This document shows positions 12,829 to 26,622 of a stretch of 64,000 bases of DNA, one piece after another. The stretch spans positions 186,001 through 250,000 of the forward strand of contig JAODUP010000479.1 of assembly GCA_025642065.1 (NCBI GenBank), given 5' to 3'. Source of the DNA: Paralvinella palmiformis (taxonomy: Eukaryota; Annelida; Polychaeta; Terebellida; Alvinellidae). A model generated the notes under the pieces. It made no database searches, had not been told where the DNA came from, and saw nothing but the letters and a program-made list of their open reading frames with translations. Position numbers and translations under genes: made by a program. Positions within the stretch are counted from its first letter, which is position 1, and each line of letters opens with the position of its first letter.

Positions 12829-13789
12829 CACATGTGTGTGTGTGTGTGTGACATATATGAATGAACTGTTATAAATGTTATAACTATGTGCAAATATATC
12901 CTCAGTCTTAACCATACCCATAATTAAACTAATTATTTAAATAAGATATTCGAAAATGCTCCTATAGTGTAAGAACTCTTAGACAGTTAAGCTATGTCTG
13001 AATTAGGTTGGAAACCTAACGCGATGCGATACAATATTCAAGATGATATTTGAATACGTATAATGAATTTGTATTGGTAATAAAATCAACAACCGAAGTT
13101 CACTCAAAATGTAAAACATATTAATACGAAACTATCAAAAACAGTAAAATTATTACTTTTGAAGGTCGTGTTTCTGTATCAATGTTGCTGGGTATACATT
13201 ACTATTACTATGATATATATTCTATATTTTTGTAGTAGATGATTCTTAATATTTTATAGGATTTTATTTGTGCACACGTCACAAACCTATACTATTTTAT
13301 TAACTTAAATTACTACAATATTTAAAAGGGCAATGTCAGAAGCCAAATGATGGCTTCATCTTGATAAATAATTGATGCCGTATATAAATATATAGAAATA
13401 ATATGTAATAAATAAAAATAATGACAAAGACTGTTATGTTACACAGTTCAAACATGTCATATCAAGGTCATTAACCTTTGTAATACCTGCATAACCAATC
13501 AAGTTAAAGTTGTATTTCTTTTCTTTATGTAACTCTTTGCTAGAAAGCGTATGTCTGACATTCTCACTAACACCATCATTGGTAATAAAAGCTTTTCTCG
13601 CATTACCAATTTAAACCTTTACCTTACTTATATTAACGTTTTAGTTATATGTCTACAAAACTTTCTTAAAAGAGCAGCTCACTGAAGTACGATTTTGTGC
13701 TTTGCTTAGAAATCCCCCCCCCCCCAAACAAATATACAATGCCTAAATTTTCACCCTGATTAGAGAACAACATGAGACGCCGGACCTAT

Positions 13790-14240
13790 CTAACGTTTAT
13801 CATTATGGTTCATATTGATAGGATTGGTTTGGTTATTCGAGTCTAGAATAAAGATGAGGTGTGGATCTGTGGTGTAGAAATGTTCTAATGAAGTTTCTTT
13901 TGAGTCATAGAAAGTTACTGCTGAGTGTAAACTGTGGTGTCAAAATAGTTATTGTGTGTATTGGCCATTGAACCACAGGCACGTGTTCTTTACTGCGAGC
14001 TGTGGTGTCAAATGGTACTTTGTGTATATGATTTTGCTTTCTCTATGTAGCATGCCGGTAGCTACTTACCTGTGGGCGCGACATAGTGGTGACGTACGAA
14101 AAGCGAATTAGTTGGGCCCCACAGGGTTATCAGTAGTAGAGATCATGTTTAGTTCTACTTATTTTCGTATACATTTGTGGAGATATAGATTTGAAAGGAT
14201 GTTTATATGTCGATGTTTTGAAGCAGTGCCATTATATATA
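13790..14240 (+). repeat. Interspersed repeat family R1, older copy
   Basis: It shares gtgacgtacgaaaagcgaat and actgtggtgtcaaaatagtt with copy 1 but is diverged throughout. Confidence 0.65.
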
Positions 14241-14370
14241 CAGTTAAACCTGCTCTTAACGCCAACTGTCTGGAAGCGCCACTTGCTATTAAACAACACC
14301 TTTCCAGAGTACCCATGCAAGTCCCATTCAAACTGACCTGTCTAGAGCCGCCACATGTTTGACGCATCCA
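14239..14370 (+). mobile_element. TACAGT-type terminal sequence (pogo-like MITE fragment)
   Basis: It starts tacagttaaacctgctctta and continues with gccactt and gagccgccacatg motifs. No partner end was securely located. Confidence 0.4.
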
Positions 14371-14829
14371 CACGCCATAGTGTCAGGGTCCTCAGCCAAT
14401 AATATTACCTGTCAAGCAACTGTCAGTTGCGATCATTTGATTGAGGATTTATTAGCATGATTGAGTGCTGATAGTCAATCGCCGAACATCACCAACATAT
14501 TGACCCAGTTATGTCTCCGACGGTGTGTATGACGTTTTGTGCTGACGATGTCTTGGCTAGTGGGCAGTGTTATTTGCATTGTTATGTAATTATTATGTGA
14601 TTTCAACACACCTTGGGTACAGGTAATTGCCACTTGAGCAGTTCTTGTTAGAGATATGCAAGCTTAAAACTGATAAAGGCCTTATTTTATATTTGTAATT
14701 GCAATCTCTACAAATATTTTGGATATCAATGTCAGCAAATCCTTTAATTAATCGCTGTATTCCTTTGATATTCCAATGTGTGCTCTATTCCTGACATATT
14801 AAGAAGGATTTGGTGAGAAAAGACTAAAT

Positions 14830-14946
<117 letters not shown>

Positions 14947-15069
14947 AAATATATATATACATGAAAATAAATATGGAGTATATTGTTTATCCATTGCATT
15001 CTTTTGTGGAACAGCATATTAAGACAAGTTGATTAGTGTGTATGACCTGTTCAGTGGTATCAACGTAAT

Positions 15070-16275
15070 CATTGATACGTAACGAGTATTTTGGCATCCA
15101 TTTTCAACACGTGGTATTGTTTTTAATGAGGTGCATGTGGCGATACTCGTTGTACTCGGGCGTGCCGACGGAATTTGCTGACATATTTCGGCAAATGTCT
15201 TGACACCATGGTCCATCGTTTTAATGAAGGAATTTAGCGACGAGTTCTTATCATGTGGCGTATGGGTTCCAAACAGAAGGTCATTGCCCATGCCCTTGGG
15301 CTAGCACAGGGAACAGTCTCAACGGTACTTAAGAGAAATCGTCAGGCGGGCGTAACCACACCCAGAGAAAGACCCGGACGTCCTCGTAAGACAACAGAAA
15401 GAAACCTGTATCGGCTACGTTTGTGCCGCAAATGGGCGTACCAAGTCAGCAAACACCCTTCTTGTTGAGGGGTTACAATTCATTGATACCCCTGTAACCA
15501 GAATGCTAGTGAATCTGCGATTGATCCGTGCAGGTTACTTCGCCATGAGACCTCTAAAGAAACCTTTACCGTTGCAAAGACATCGACAGGCGCGTATGGA
15601 TTGGGCTAGAAATCATCTCCGCTGGCGACCAGATCATTAGCAGCAATGTCATCTTCAGCGATGAATCCAGATTCCTGCTTTACCGGATAGATGGTCGCAT
15701 CCGGGTAGGCAGACAGCAACATGAGCTATACAATGAAGATTGTATCGTACCCAGAGGCTATGCAGGGTGAGGTGGAGTTACCATATCGGGTGCTTTCCAC
15801 CAAGGTGAAAAATATGAACTTCACATCGTCAATGGAAACCTGGATCATTACTAGAACCTACAGATCCGGGAGGAAACGTCATTGACATTTACCCGTCTGA
15901 CATTTGGGCATAATTTTGTGTACCACGATGACAACGCCAGGCCTCACAGATCTCGCACTGTGGTCAATTTCATGGAAACTGAAGGGATCGAACACCTTGA
16001 ATGGCCAGCAGTGTCTCAGGATATAAATCCTATAGAGAATTTGTGGTCCGAATTAACATGCACTCTGGATGCAAGTGCCAACCAGCCTACTAATCTAGCG
16101 GAATTGCGACAGGCAGTCATTGATGCATGACAAGTTTGAAGTCGATTTGCTGACAAATTCCTGCTTTATTTAATGCATTGCTTAACGGCCCCATATGTCG
16201 TATATTTAGGATTTTGGCAATAATAATCATATTTCATTATATTCACCATGAACCAGAATACCCATAGTTTTTCAA
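15070..16275 (+). mobile_element. Degenerate Tc1-like DNA transposon
   Basis: A helix-turn-helix region is visible at 15253-15400 (KVIAHALGLAQGTVSTVLKR, then RPGRPRKTTERN, the GRPR/AT-hook-like signature). The catalytic acidic residues appear as SDESRF (about 15657; frame broken around it), HDDNARPHRSRTV (about 15925) and QDINPIENLW (about 16020). Frameshifts and stops separate these pieces, so the transposase is dead. Imperfect terminal inverted repeats are suggested by gagtattttgg near 15084 and the complement of ccagaatacccat near 16253. Tc1/mariner elements move by cut and paste into TA. Outer ends are uncertain by about 30 bp. Confidence 0.85.
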
Positions 16276-16403
16276 ATGCATCAATATATTAATCACAGGT
16301 TAATAATATCGATAAATACATAACATTCACATATTCGCTGGAAAAATATAATTCTAAGTAAGAAATAACAAACAAAACAATTATATTCCATATTTATTTT
16401 CAA

Positions 16404-16461
<58 letters not shown>

Positions 16462-16831
16462 TGCGAAAATATACAGACAAACAAGCTGCACAACAGCGAT
16501 AACAAAACCATCATCCACAACCAAAGTCACATTATACATGATCTATGTCTAAAAACAATATTGACAGAACTAATCTACTCCCTTTATTTCTGATGTAAGC
16601 CACCAAACAAAGACCATAGTAAGACTTTGTATAATACCTTCGCCAAATGGCCTTGTGACTCCCTTTAACAAAGACCAGGTAGATAATCAATAATCCCCTA
16701 ATTATTGTGACCCACATTTCGAAGTAGATAATGGTTTATTTTTTAAGGATAGCCATTATCTATGACAATAATTATCTTGTTACAATAAATGAAAGCCTTC
16801 ACGTTAGTCATTTTGTTCAGTGTCAGCAAGG

Positions 16832-16884
<53 letters not shown>

Positions 16885-17107
16885 AATGAAAATCATTTAA
16901 CGTCAACATATAAATTATATACTAATATCATATAATTTGCTTCGTATTTTAAGGCACAATATTACATGCATGAATATAAGTATTTTAACAATGATCCTGA
17001 TAGAAAACATATCCTTAACATGCAGCCTACGTCGGTGGGAAATATAAATTGTACACGCACGCAGGCACGCAGGCACGCACGCACGCACACACACACGCAC
17101 ACACACG

Positions 17108-17155
<48 letters not shown>

Positions 17156-19598
17156 AGGTTACAGTAAAAGACAGGTGGGCACTTTTTTATATCATACTAA
17201 CTCCTCCTGATATCTTAAAGTTTTTTGTATCTATAGTGCATGTAATTTAAATGTTTTTAAACATTTGTTTTTTGAAGGTCGAATGGTTTGTATTAAGGTT
17301 GTTGCATATACGTTAATAAGATTTATATTGTACATTGTTCTAGTCCAGATTGTGGATAAAGTGGAATATGTTATGGAATCCAGCACACCTTTATTTATTT
17401 GATATCATTAACTAATGTTGAAAAGGACAATGTCAGAAGCTAAATAAAGGCGATATCTGGCGATCTCTTGTTAAATAAATAATGTAGTAAATAAATATAT
17501 AGAATAATATGTCGCAAATAAAACTAATGAAAAATATTGATATTTAGCAGAGTTCAAAGTCATTTATAACAACATATTCAATAAAGTTAAAACTTGTTAT
17601 ATGGATCCTTGGTAGATAGCACAATTATTGATGACAAATCTTTTCTCGGATTACCAGTTTAAACATTTATATTCCTTATTTTAAACTCATAATGATTTCT
17701 TTATAAAACTAACTTAAATATACAGTAGCTCAGTGAAGTACCAATTTGTGGTATGTTTAAAAAAACTAAAGGTGCCAAATGATTGTTTTTAATAATCGTC
17801 TAGGGGTACTACAACCTATCAATTTGTGCGCTAGTATCAAAGTAAGGAAACCTAAGAATGGTGAGAATAATTAATAACAAATAACATTTATCTGTAGGAG
17901 TAAACCAGCACCTTCCCTGTTGTTGCTCGTTACCTTTGGGATGGACATACTTCTACATCGTTGACATTAATAAAGACTCTTACATTACAAAATACGGTAA
18001 CAACAAGCTAACACGGTCGTGACAACTTTAAGATAATTTTTAATGCACTATGTTTGTGTCACATTCATCTCCAAATGATTTATTTTCTATCTATCTGATT
18101 GTGTCCAGGCTTTTACCTGGTTGTTCTTTGAGGTTCTTAACACAAATAGTCCAACTTGAATCAGTTATGATATAGCGATAAAGCTACTTCTTTGCCCTAA
18201 ATGACCCCTTTACAATGAAGAAGATTTTCCTTATTCTATGACATAACATTGCCATCTAGCCTTTTCCTAACCTATTATTATTACTGCTATAGTAACATCG
18301 TTTGCTGTTTACTGTAATGTTATTGGTAATGGAAGTTATTTATCTTTCATCAGAAAGTGACATTTTGCATTATTGGATATCAATATATTGACAGGAAGAA
18401 CAATATTATTGGAGATGCATATGTACTAATAAAGTGTACATTCTACGGTTTGTGCATCTACATATTGTGATGACATTAAATTAGTTTATACATTTGTTTA
18501 CAAAACTCGTCTAGTAAAATAGAACCAACAACCAATTTAATACACTATTTGATTCTAAACCTTCTGTTAGATCAATAATGTACTGAAACGCTTTGTATAG
18601 ACACATACATCATTGTACTGGTATTATGTCAGTACAAATTACTTCGAGGCGTGTTGGATATCAACCATAATTAATTAAAAATTGTGACGATATAAACTTA
18701 TCTGGTTTCATAGAGTGAATTACCAAACAAAATATACTTAACACACAAATATTGGTAACGGTATTAAGAAGGATATCAAATTCATGGGATCTAATAATTA
18801 GGCAAATGGTATTTTAACCTAGTATATTAATTGTGCTATGCTGACTTCTATTTATTTGGTGGGACACTGTAGATACTATTTGGGCATTTTATGAAGAGGC
18901 TGCTTCAGTTGGCTCATTAATACCTGGTACAGCCATTCCTGACATTTACAACTATATATATATATATATATATATATACACCAATGCTTTCAACTACCAT
19001 CAAATGTTATCGTGTTGTCTTCATTTTGTGTAGCGAAATCGCCTATAAGTCCAATATCTTCTACCACGAGACATTTTAATATGGCAGATCAAAGGACATT
19101 CTAGGAAACTGTCCTCGATTACTTAATGGCCATAGATTGTTGTCTTTGGTGTTTGAAGACCATACTTCTGAGGTCGCTCTGACCTACGGCACAGAAGTCG
19201 TAGGTAATGTCTATGTCAGCTTGACACAATGCAAGGTGTCGACGTCAACAGTAGCCTGTCATTTATCAACGTACGAAAATACATGCGGACTCGCGCGCCC
19301 GCATCATAACAGGACAATATATATTGTCACTTGCTAGCGGGAGATCACATACACATACGCGCGCGAACACGCAAACACACACACACGCATGCACACCTCC
19401 AGAGACACTTATGCATATACACGAAAACTGGACCAAGGAACAATATTACAGAGACCAATTAGCAACAGTAACTGGGTAATATCTTATATAAAGGGGATGT
19501 ATCGACATCTTCAAAAAATAAATATTTGGCGTAAACAGGAAATATGTCTGATAATAATAAGATTGTAGATTCATACTTACAAAGAAGAAAAATAGAAG

Positions 19599-19768
19599 CA
19601 AATAGATAGATAGATAGATAGATAGATGGATGGATGGATGGATGGATGGATGGATGGATGGATGGATGGATTCATCCATCCATCAATCTATCTACCTAGC
19701 TATGTAATGGACGGACGGACGGACGGACGGACGGACGGACGGACGGACGGACGGACGGAGACAGACAT

Positions 19769-19807
<39 letters not shown>

Positions 19808-19808
19808 T

Positions 19809-19841
<33 letters not shown>

Positions 19842-19888
19842 TAGATAGATAGATAGATAGATATATAGATAGATAGATAAATAGATAT

Positions 19889-19945
<57 letters not shown>
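19599..19945 (+). repeat. Compound tetranucleotide array with changing unit
   Basis: The unit changes along the array: ATAG (19599-19625), GATG (19625-19672), GGAC (19708-19757), AGAC (19760-19840), then ATAG (19840-19945). Short unrelated stretches interrupt it near 19672-19708. Confidence 0.93.
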
Positions 19946-20310
19946 GGAAGATTGCAAGAAAAAGCACGGAAAGACCGATAGGCAGAACGACAGAAACACG
20001 GAAAGAAAGTCAGAAAGAGAAAATGCAGAAGAAACAAAATGGCGGAACTGAAATGTCGAAAGAAGAAAAGACAAAAGTTCTAAGGCTGGAAATACAGAAA
20101 GACGGAAAGTCCGAAAGACAATAAGACGGTAAAACGGCAAAATAGAAAGAATGAAATATAGATATAAAGTAAGATAGAAAGCTTATATGACGGAGAGAGG
20201 GGAAGAGTGGAAGAAAAAAGACAATGGAGACATGGCAAGACAAATAGACGAAAAGACAAAATGGTGAGAAAGAAGGAATGAAGGAAAGCAACAAAACAAA
20301 TAGAGAAAGA
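19946..20310 (+). repeat. Decayed purine-rich GAAAGACG-like array (unit 3)
   Basis: This is related to 6840-7090. Motifs include cggaaagaaagtcagaaaga and gaaagacggaaagtccgaaa. Minus-strand frames through it are Phe/Ser-rich and not convincing genes. Confidence 0.65.
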
Positions 20311-20557
20311 AAATCACCCACCAGTGGAGCTCGTTAATGTTATTTAGATTATATCTTGATCAAGGAAGAGATAACTCCCACAAACACATATATGAGTTGG
20401 ATTCAAACACAGAACTTGGAAGTATTCAGGGAAGTGTTATTACAACTCTGACAACGGAACGACCCCTAACATTCAGTAGAGAAACAATAGTGAAGGATTG
20501 ACCTAAATTGATTAATTTTTATACTTAAACATATATTTATATATATTTGTATACTTA

Positions 20558-20613
<56 letters not shown>

Positions 20614-20699
20614 GTGTGCGTGTGTGCGTGTGTGTGTGTATATCTGTGTGTGTGGCGTGTGTGTGACAGTTAATATGCATGCTCAAGAAATAAGTAAAT

Positions 20700-20805
20700 T
20701 AGCTGAAATGTTCAGGTAATCTGTATTAAATCTCAGTTAACAATAAATGTATTATCTGATTAGTTCAGGTAATGTACATATTATCTGATTATACAGATTG
20801 ACTGT

Positions 20806-20812
<7 letters not shown>
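20700..20812 (+). repeat. Short interspersed repeat shared with 31560-31660
   Basis: The two share ttcaggtaat, tctcagttaacaata-like sequence and gtaatgtacatattatctga (compared with gtaatatacatattacctga). Each contains internal acctgattat-type direct repeats. Confidence 0.5.
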
Positions 20813-20858
<46 letters not shown>

Positions 20859-20895
20859 GCACACACGTACACACACGCACACACACACTCATATA

Positions 20896-20927
<32 letters not shown>

Positions 20928-21529
20928 CACCATATATTTGGTACTGATAACTGATACAAAGGTTTTAGTAATTTTAGAATAACAAACAGGCGACCATCAT
21001 CATCATGTTCATCACATCATGACGACAATAATATAGTTTCTGTAATATCATAAGTTAACTCAGATACTAGATTTCTGTTGAGTGGAAAATAATTACCAGA
21101 TCCACAATTAGCCAGCCTAGCAAAGAAAGGCTTTACTCAAGCCCGTTCCAGGCCTCCACAATATAAGACGAACGGTCATCTCATGCAAAAGTCTACTGAA
21201 CATTAGTAATCAGTCTATGATAATGTTCCTGACAACCAGAAAGCTATAGAGTTATGTTCACAGAAACAATGACTTTATCAGCCAACATTAACAAGCCTTT
21301 GAGCTTTAATGTCAGTCTAGACCAGTAGACATATGATTTCTTGATGAGGCATTTTTTATACTTTTATTGAAATTTATGTCTGGGTATTTGGTCAGTTTTA
21401 TATCATAATCGGAATATATTGATAACGTTGTTGATCTGTAATATAATTTCCAAGCCAAAGCTGTGTATTGTTCTTCAGGTTCTAAGTTACCGAAGGCACG
21501 ACTTTGATACACATATATTCATCACTAAA

Positions 21530-22256
21530 TAATAATCCATTGTGCGGTATTGCTACTTTGTTTTTATTTTAGTTAAATCACTTCAGTGAGTCCATACTGT
21601 GTTAGTGTACATTATCTTTGTTATGAACAAACTGTAATGTTTGTTAACACGCTGAGGGTATATGTAAGGCTTCGATTTTCACTTAGGTTAGAGAAGAACT
21701 TCGACGCCAGACCAGTCGGACATGTATTGATACATGGTTCATATAGGTAGGATTTATTCAGTTATTCGAACTCAGAATAAAGCTGAGGTCAGCATCTGAG
21801 GTGTCGAAATGTTTTATATACAGGTTTCTTTTGGACCACAGAAAATTACTGTTGAATGTAAACTGTGGTGTCAAAATAGTTTATGATATGTATGTAGCAA
21901 GTCACCATTGAACCACACGCACGTGTTGTTTGTTGCGAGCTGTGGTATCAAATGGTATGTTTTTACGTGCTTCCGCTTTTTGTGCGTAGCCTGCATGTAG
22001 CCGCTTTCCTGTGGGCGTGACATATTTGTCGCGTACGAAAAGCGAATTAGCTGGTTCCCACAGGCTGATGAGTAGACCAGACACATGCTTAGGTATACGC
22101 ACACATCTATCAATATGTGGAGGCATGAAACATTTTATTTTTAGATTAATGTATGTATAGTTGTATTTGTATTTAGATTTATGGAGGTAGGTCTCGAAGG
22201 ATGTTTAGATATGTTGATGCTCTGTGCCTGTTGCCTCTTTATATGTACCCTAAAAC
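21530..22256 (+). repeat. Interspersed repeat family R1, copy 1
   Basis: This is almost identical over about 700 bp to the reverse complement of 44706-45395. It differs mainly by an approximately 45-bp segment around 21685-21720. It contains the family landmark cgtacgaaaagcgaattagc. No ORF is conserved between copies because both carry indels. Terminal inverted repeats were not found. Confidence 0.8.
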
Positions 22257-23338
22257 GCACATTGCCCCGTGCCAGACATCTTATCTATCTGGTAGTCATC
22301 ATCTCATCAGAAGCCATTTAGTGATTTACTATAACCTTTCGCTTTTCCTGACAGATCCAGGGTCCAAAGGTCAAATAATAGATTGAACCGGCGATAGTCG
22401 CATATGGCGCCTCTTCTGTATCCGTGTTAATTAATCAACATCAGATGTTAAGACCCGGGCCAATTGACATAATGATTACCTGGCTGAGTGAATGAGTGAG
22501 TGAGTTTGTTGATTAGTTAGTTAGTTAGTCAGTCGCCAATCAGTAGTTCAGCCTGTTAGCCAGTCCGTCAGTGCTTATTCTCAGAGAAATGGGTTCATTA
22601 GCAGATGAAACATCCCAGAAATAAAGATAACACTTAGATTTCTGTATATTATGCTTGTTAACTAGTAAATACCTGTATTTGGCTCACTAAGAGACCTGTC
22701 ATTTATCACGATTACCTCTTTACTGTATTACATATATTTGTACCCTATTGCGCTGTATTTGACCATCATTCGTGTTTCGTGTTATGACACGCTGAGTCAA
22801 TATTGCAATAACAGTAAACGAGTCTATTAAAGCCGGATTTTACAATTTTCAAGTTGCTTTAAATATCTAAAAAATTACCACAACATCAAATTTAGTTAAA
22901 AAGTTCTTATTCTGGTCTGTTCGCAGTCAAAAAGACAGTCTGAATACACAGTCTGTGTACAAATATACGCGATAACACGTACTCCAGTTGTTGAACCCAT
23001 CTCTGGTAGTAGGTATTGAAGGCAGCAGCATAAATCTTGCCACTCCTCACCATAGTCGAGGACATTAAGAGCGGGCATTCAAAACACGTCTCCTGTATAC
23101 GTGTGGCTGTCATTATCGGACAATGGACACGGCATCTTTGTTTGGCGAATATAGTAATAAGACACACAGACCCATACACCTACGCTGAGATGGTTAGGGA
23201 GATGCAGAAGCATAGAAAAGGTGACATAATGGCACGAAAAGAGATGAAAGAATTTGATAAGATGAAAGCACAGACATGACGCATAAAGGGAAAAATTACC
23301 TGGAACACGAAAAGGGTATGAATGACTAGTAATTAATG

Positions 23339-23398
<60 letters not shown>

Positions 23399-23720
23399 CA
23401 GTATGATATAATGATATGACGAGCTTTAGGTAAACAGAGTAATCTATATTTCATTTACGTAATTTTTGGTTTACCAAAATGTGAAATGTATATAGATACA
23501 GACAGACATGCAGGCAAACAGGCAGACGTAATTACAATAGATAGACAGAGAGACAGATAAACAAACAAAGGCAACAAGCATAATGTTACAACCAAGGAAA
23601 CGAACAAACGAAAAAATAATTGTTCGAATGACCAAATGGACAGACAGACGGACGCATAAGCATACAGACACACTGCCAAAGAGCTAAATACACAGACAGA
23701 AAGACAGATAGGTGGACATA

Positions 23721-23911
23721 TGATGAAGATGATCATTGGTGTTTTACGGCCAATTTTGTGCGCATGGTAGGCTAAATGGGCCGAGCGACCTCCAAAGATA
23801 ATGAGACGAAGTGAAAGATGAAACAACTTTCAGATATGCCCACGCCGAGATTCGAAGACGCGTGGTAGTGATCTGTGGTCCAACACACTACCGCTACGCC
23901 GCAGAAGTGCC
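23721..23911 (-). mobile_element. tRNA-derived SINE, family A
   Basis: It starts (on the plus strand) with gttttacggccaattttgtg and ends with taccgctacgccgcagaagt. The body aaatgggccgagcgacctcc is nearly identical to other copies here. It is full length, about 190 bp. Confidence 0.85.
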
Positions 23912-24499
23912 CTGTGGGCAGATAGACAGATAGATAAACAGACAAAGAACAAGACTTAACAAGCAGAAGATAACAGACATACAAACAAGTAACGATAACG
24001 ACAAATAGATAACATCTTGGAAGATAATAGATATTAATATACAAATATCAATATAGTTGTAACAGGAAATAATGTCATTTGTTTTAAAGAGAAGAATTGA
24101 TTCCTTCTTTAGCCAACATCAACATCTGTTACTCTATCCCGAGCAGATCATCGTTTTGTTAACTGATGAATAGATCGCTTTACGATGAATATTATATCTC
24201 CATTTGCCAACTGGGCAGAAATATGTCAACAACGTCATACAGATGGCACGCTGAATGTATCTTCTTCGTGAAATATGTGTCTGGGCTCCGTAAACCATCT
24301 GATGTTAAACACTTTAAGCACCTTAGCAGATGTGTCATCGTAACGCATTGATATTTGTTATTCCCTATTCAGTAAATACGACTTCATTGAGGCGACTTCA
24401 ATGCACTAGTCAGAATCAAAGGTTTTATTGCCGGTTTATTCCTTAGTCAATTTGGTTACAATCCGTCTGTTGATTTCTTTGCCTGGATGTTCTGTATAA

Positions 24500-24562
24500 C
24501 AACTTTCTTGTGCGCAAAAGTGGCCGTAAAACATCAATCAACATCATCAATCGTCATCCAAA
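24500..24562 (+). mobile_element. SINE 3'-end fragment
   Basis: Only the tail of the shared body is present (tgcgcaaaagtggccgtaaa followed by acatcaatcaacatcatc), with an ATC-type repeat end. The 5' part is missing. Confidence 0.65.
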
Positions 24563-25056
24563 TATCGAATATCAATGTGTGAAATTAATTAATAAACGTT
24601 GTCCATGGAAAGAAAACACACGTTTTGTATTATAGTTAAATGTGATCTGCTACATCATCTTTCGATTTAACTGAATTATTATATTACGAGAAGCTCACAT
24701 CGTGTGATATACTGAACGTTTAGAATATGACGATAACTTGACTTCTGATGACATCTTTGATTGTATTTATCGGGGTATTCATCGATTGTAGTCAATATCA
24801 GTGATTAGAATATGGGTCTGTGGGTTTTTGTTTTTGACATTTTAATCTGCCTTTTAATTATATGATTTTGTATTCTAAAAATGCCATGCTGTTATAAGGA
24901 TACTCTATATCTTACAAGGAATTATTTCCGCCGTGGGCTCTTTGTTCTTTATCTGGATATTCATGGCCTATTCAACCCTATATTGCCATCTACAGCCCGT
25001 GGAGCATACCACAGACTCTGTACGATTATCGCTTACGAGCAGGTAATATATGAAAA
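24563..25056. other. Unassigned intergenic sequence
   Basis: No repeat or gene was recognised; a frame at 24881 runs into the SINE at 25057 and is not credible. Confidence 0.5.
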
Positions 25057-25205
25057 CGATCACTTTTCACCACGTGGTGGGATAAATGGCCCACGAAAAC
25101 TTGAACGTTTATCAAGTGAAAGGAAGGATGAAAAGTCCTACAGATGTCACGGGGTCGGGATTTGAAACATGGTGTATAAGGTCTCTGACCAACTGCGCTA
25201 CTGAC
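25057..25205 (-). mobile_element. tRNA-derived SINE, distinct head
   Basis: On the minus strand it reads gtagcgcagttggtcagaga (A box) and atgtttcaaatcccgaccc (B box) about 45 bp apart, followed by a body with tttcatccttcctttcac. It differs from families A and B in its head. Confidence 0.55.
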
Positions 25206-26304
25206 ACGAACACGCATCGAATCAAGGGACGAGCGCGAGAACGATCGGCGGTTCCATGGCGAATCAGAATCCCGATGCTGTCGTTCTATAACACACCACA
25301 CTATTACCGAGACATCGCGTTATCTATAGCCAGAGAGATAATATATATCCGTCAACCATCCATTAACCATCCGTAGATAAAAGTAATCTATCTTACGTTG
25401 TATACATTATGCCAATATCCATTCTCATCTGACGACGCATATATATATTATATGGGAATGGATCGTCATGGCTTAGAACTAACGCCGTCGGATAGAAAAG
25501 GCAGGGTTCGCGATTCGAATAAACTCGACAGTTACTAACGTTGGACGTACCCAGCGGTTTATCGGTGGTAAACGAATCCCCTATCAGATCCTGATAGATT
25601 ATTTTGGATTTGTAGTCTTTATGAAATATATAGAACGTTCACCAAAAGGCTAACTGTATATTGTATATTAAATTACTGTTCTGTTTCTTACATTATTCCA
25701 GTGTTTAGTATATTGTCATCTCGCATTCCAAACAGTTAATTTTCATGTATTTCTACGCGACTGTCTTGGAGATGTTTCTAATTTATCCCCAACACGAGTT
25801 TATAGTCAATCTCACAGCAGGAAAATGCGTAAAACACCGTGTACACAGTCAATAGCTGAAATAGGGCATGGCTGAATTTTGGTACTTTTAAAAATTATAA
25901 ACCTTTTTATTATAAATAGCCAAAGGATAGCTGCCCTAAGAGAATTATTCCTCCAAATTAGGTACGATCCAGGTTCAAACCTACAACTGTTAACCATTAT
26001 TCCATCTGGAGTGGTAAGCTTGAGTTTACCAAGACTCTATGTTATGTCGTACATTGCTCTTGTTAAATCGAAAATATATCGCAGGCGATGTCACGGTGAG
26101 TGATATTAAATTACCCATTGTCACCCTTCCACGGTGTTGACATATTTCTTTGATAGTTAATTAGATTTGTTCACTTCTGTACCTCTGAACGGGAATGACA
26201 TGAAGCAGATTATGAAATATCTTTCAACCATAATCCGTCTGGAATTCAAACCCAGATGCCAGTGTTCTTTGGCAATTCATGGTAATAGCTTGGCCATAGG
26301 TAAG

Positions 26305-26545
26305 TCATACTATTACTACAACTAATACTACTGCTGCTGTTAATAATACTACTACTATTACAACAAAAACAACAACTACTGGTTTTACTATTACTACTAC
26401 AACTACTACTCCAACAACTACTACAACTATTACTACTATAACTACTGCTACTACGACTGCTAATATTAAAATGACTTCTACTACTACTACTACTAATAAT
26501 AATAACAATAGTGCTACTACTACTACTGCTACTAATTTAATATAA
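26305..26545 (+). repeat. Imperfect CTA/CTG/TTA triplet tract
   Basis: Triplets such as act, att and aac dominate 240 bases with frequent substitutions, giving a decayed trinucleotide array. Confidence 0.85.
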
Positions 26546-26567
26546 TGAGACCCATATATATAATATT

Positions 26568-26622
<55 letters not shown>

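Larger units (their letters stand above)
11140..14260. repeat. Tandem block, unit 2 (partial)
   Basis: 11140-11650 matches 10230-10650 (for example the shared gatatgtcagtcattgttta). 11815-12690 matches 1790-2680. 13190-13690 matches 4230-4720. 13790-14240 matches 21690-22200. Order is conserved, but several kilobases present in units 1 and 3 are missing. Confidence 0.65.
16480..21525. repeat. Tandem block, unit 3
   Basis: This is co-linear with unit 1 over most of its length. Shared stretches include caaccaaagtcacattatac (16519), aacctattattattactgct-type sequence (about 18270, compared with 5220) and gacaaccagaaagctatag (about 21230, compared with 7348). It lacks the SINE and LINE found in unit 1. 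Confidence 0.75.

Noticed and set aside
23037..23279. 80-codon plus-strand frame
   Set aside because: Overlapped by equally open minus-strand frames; no family motif or splice context. Treated as chance.
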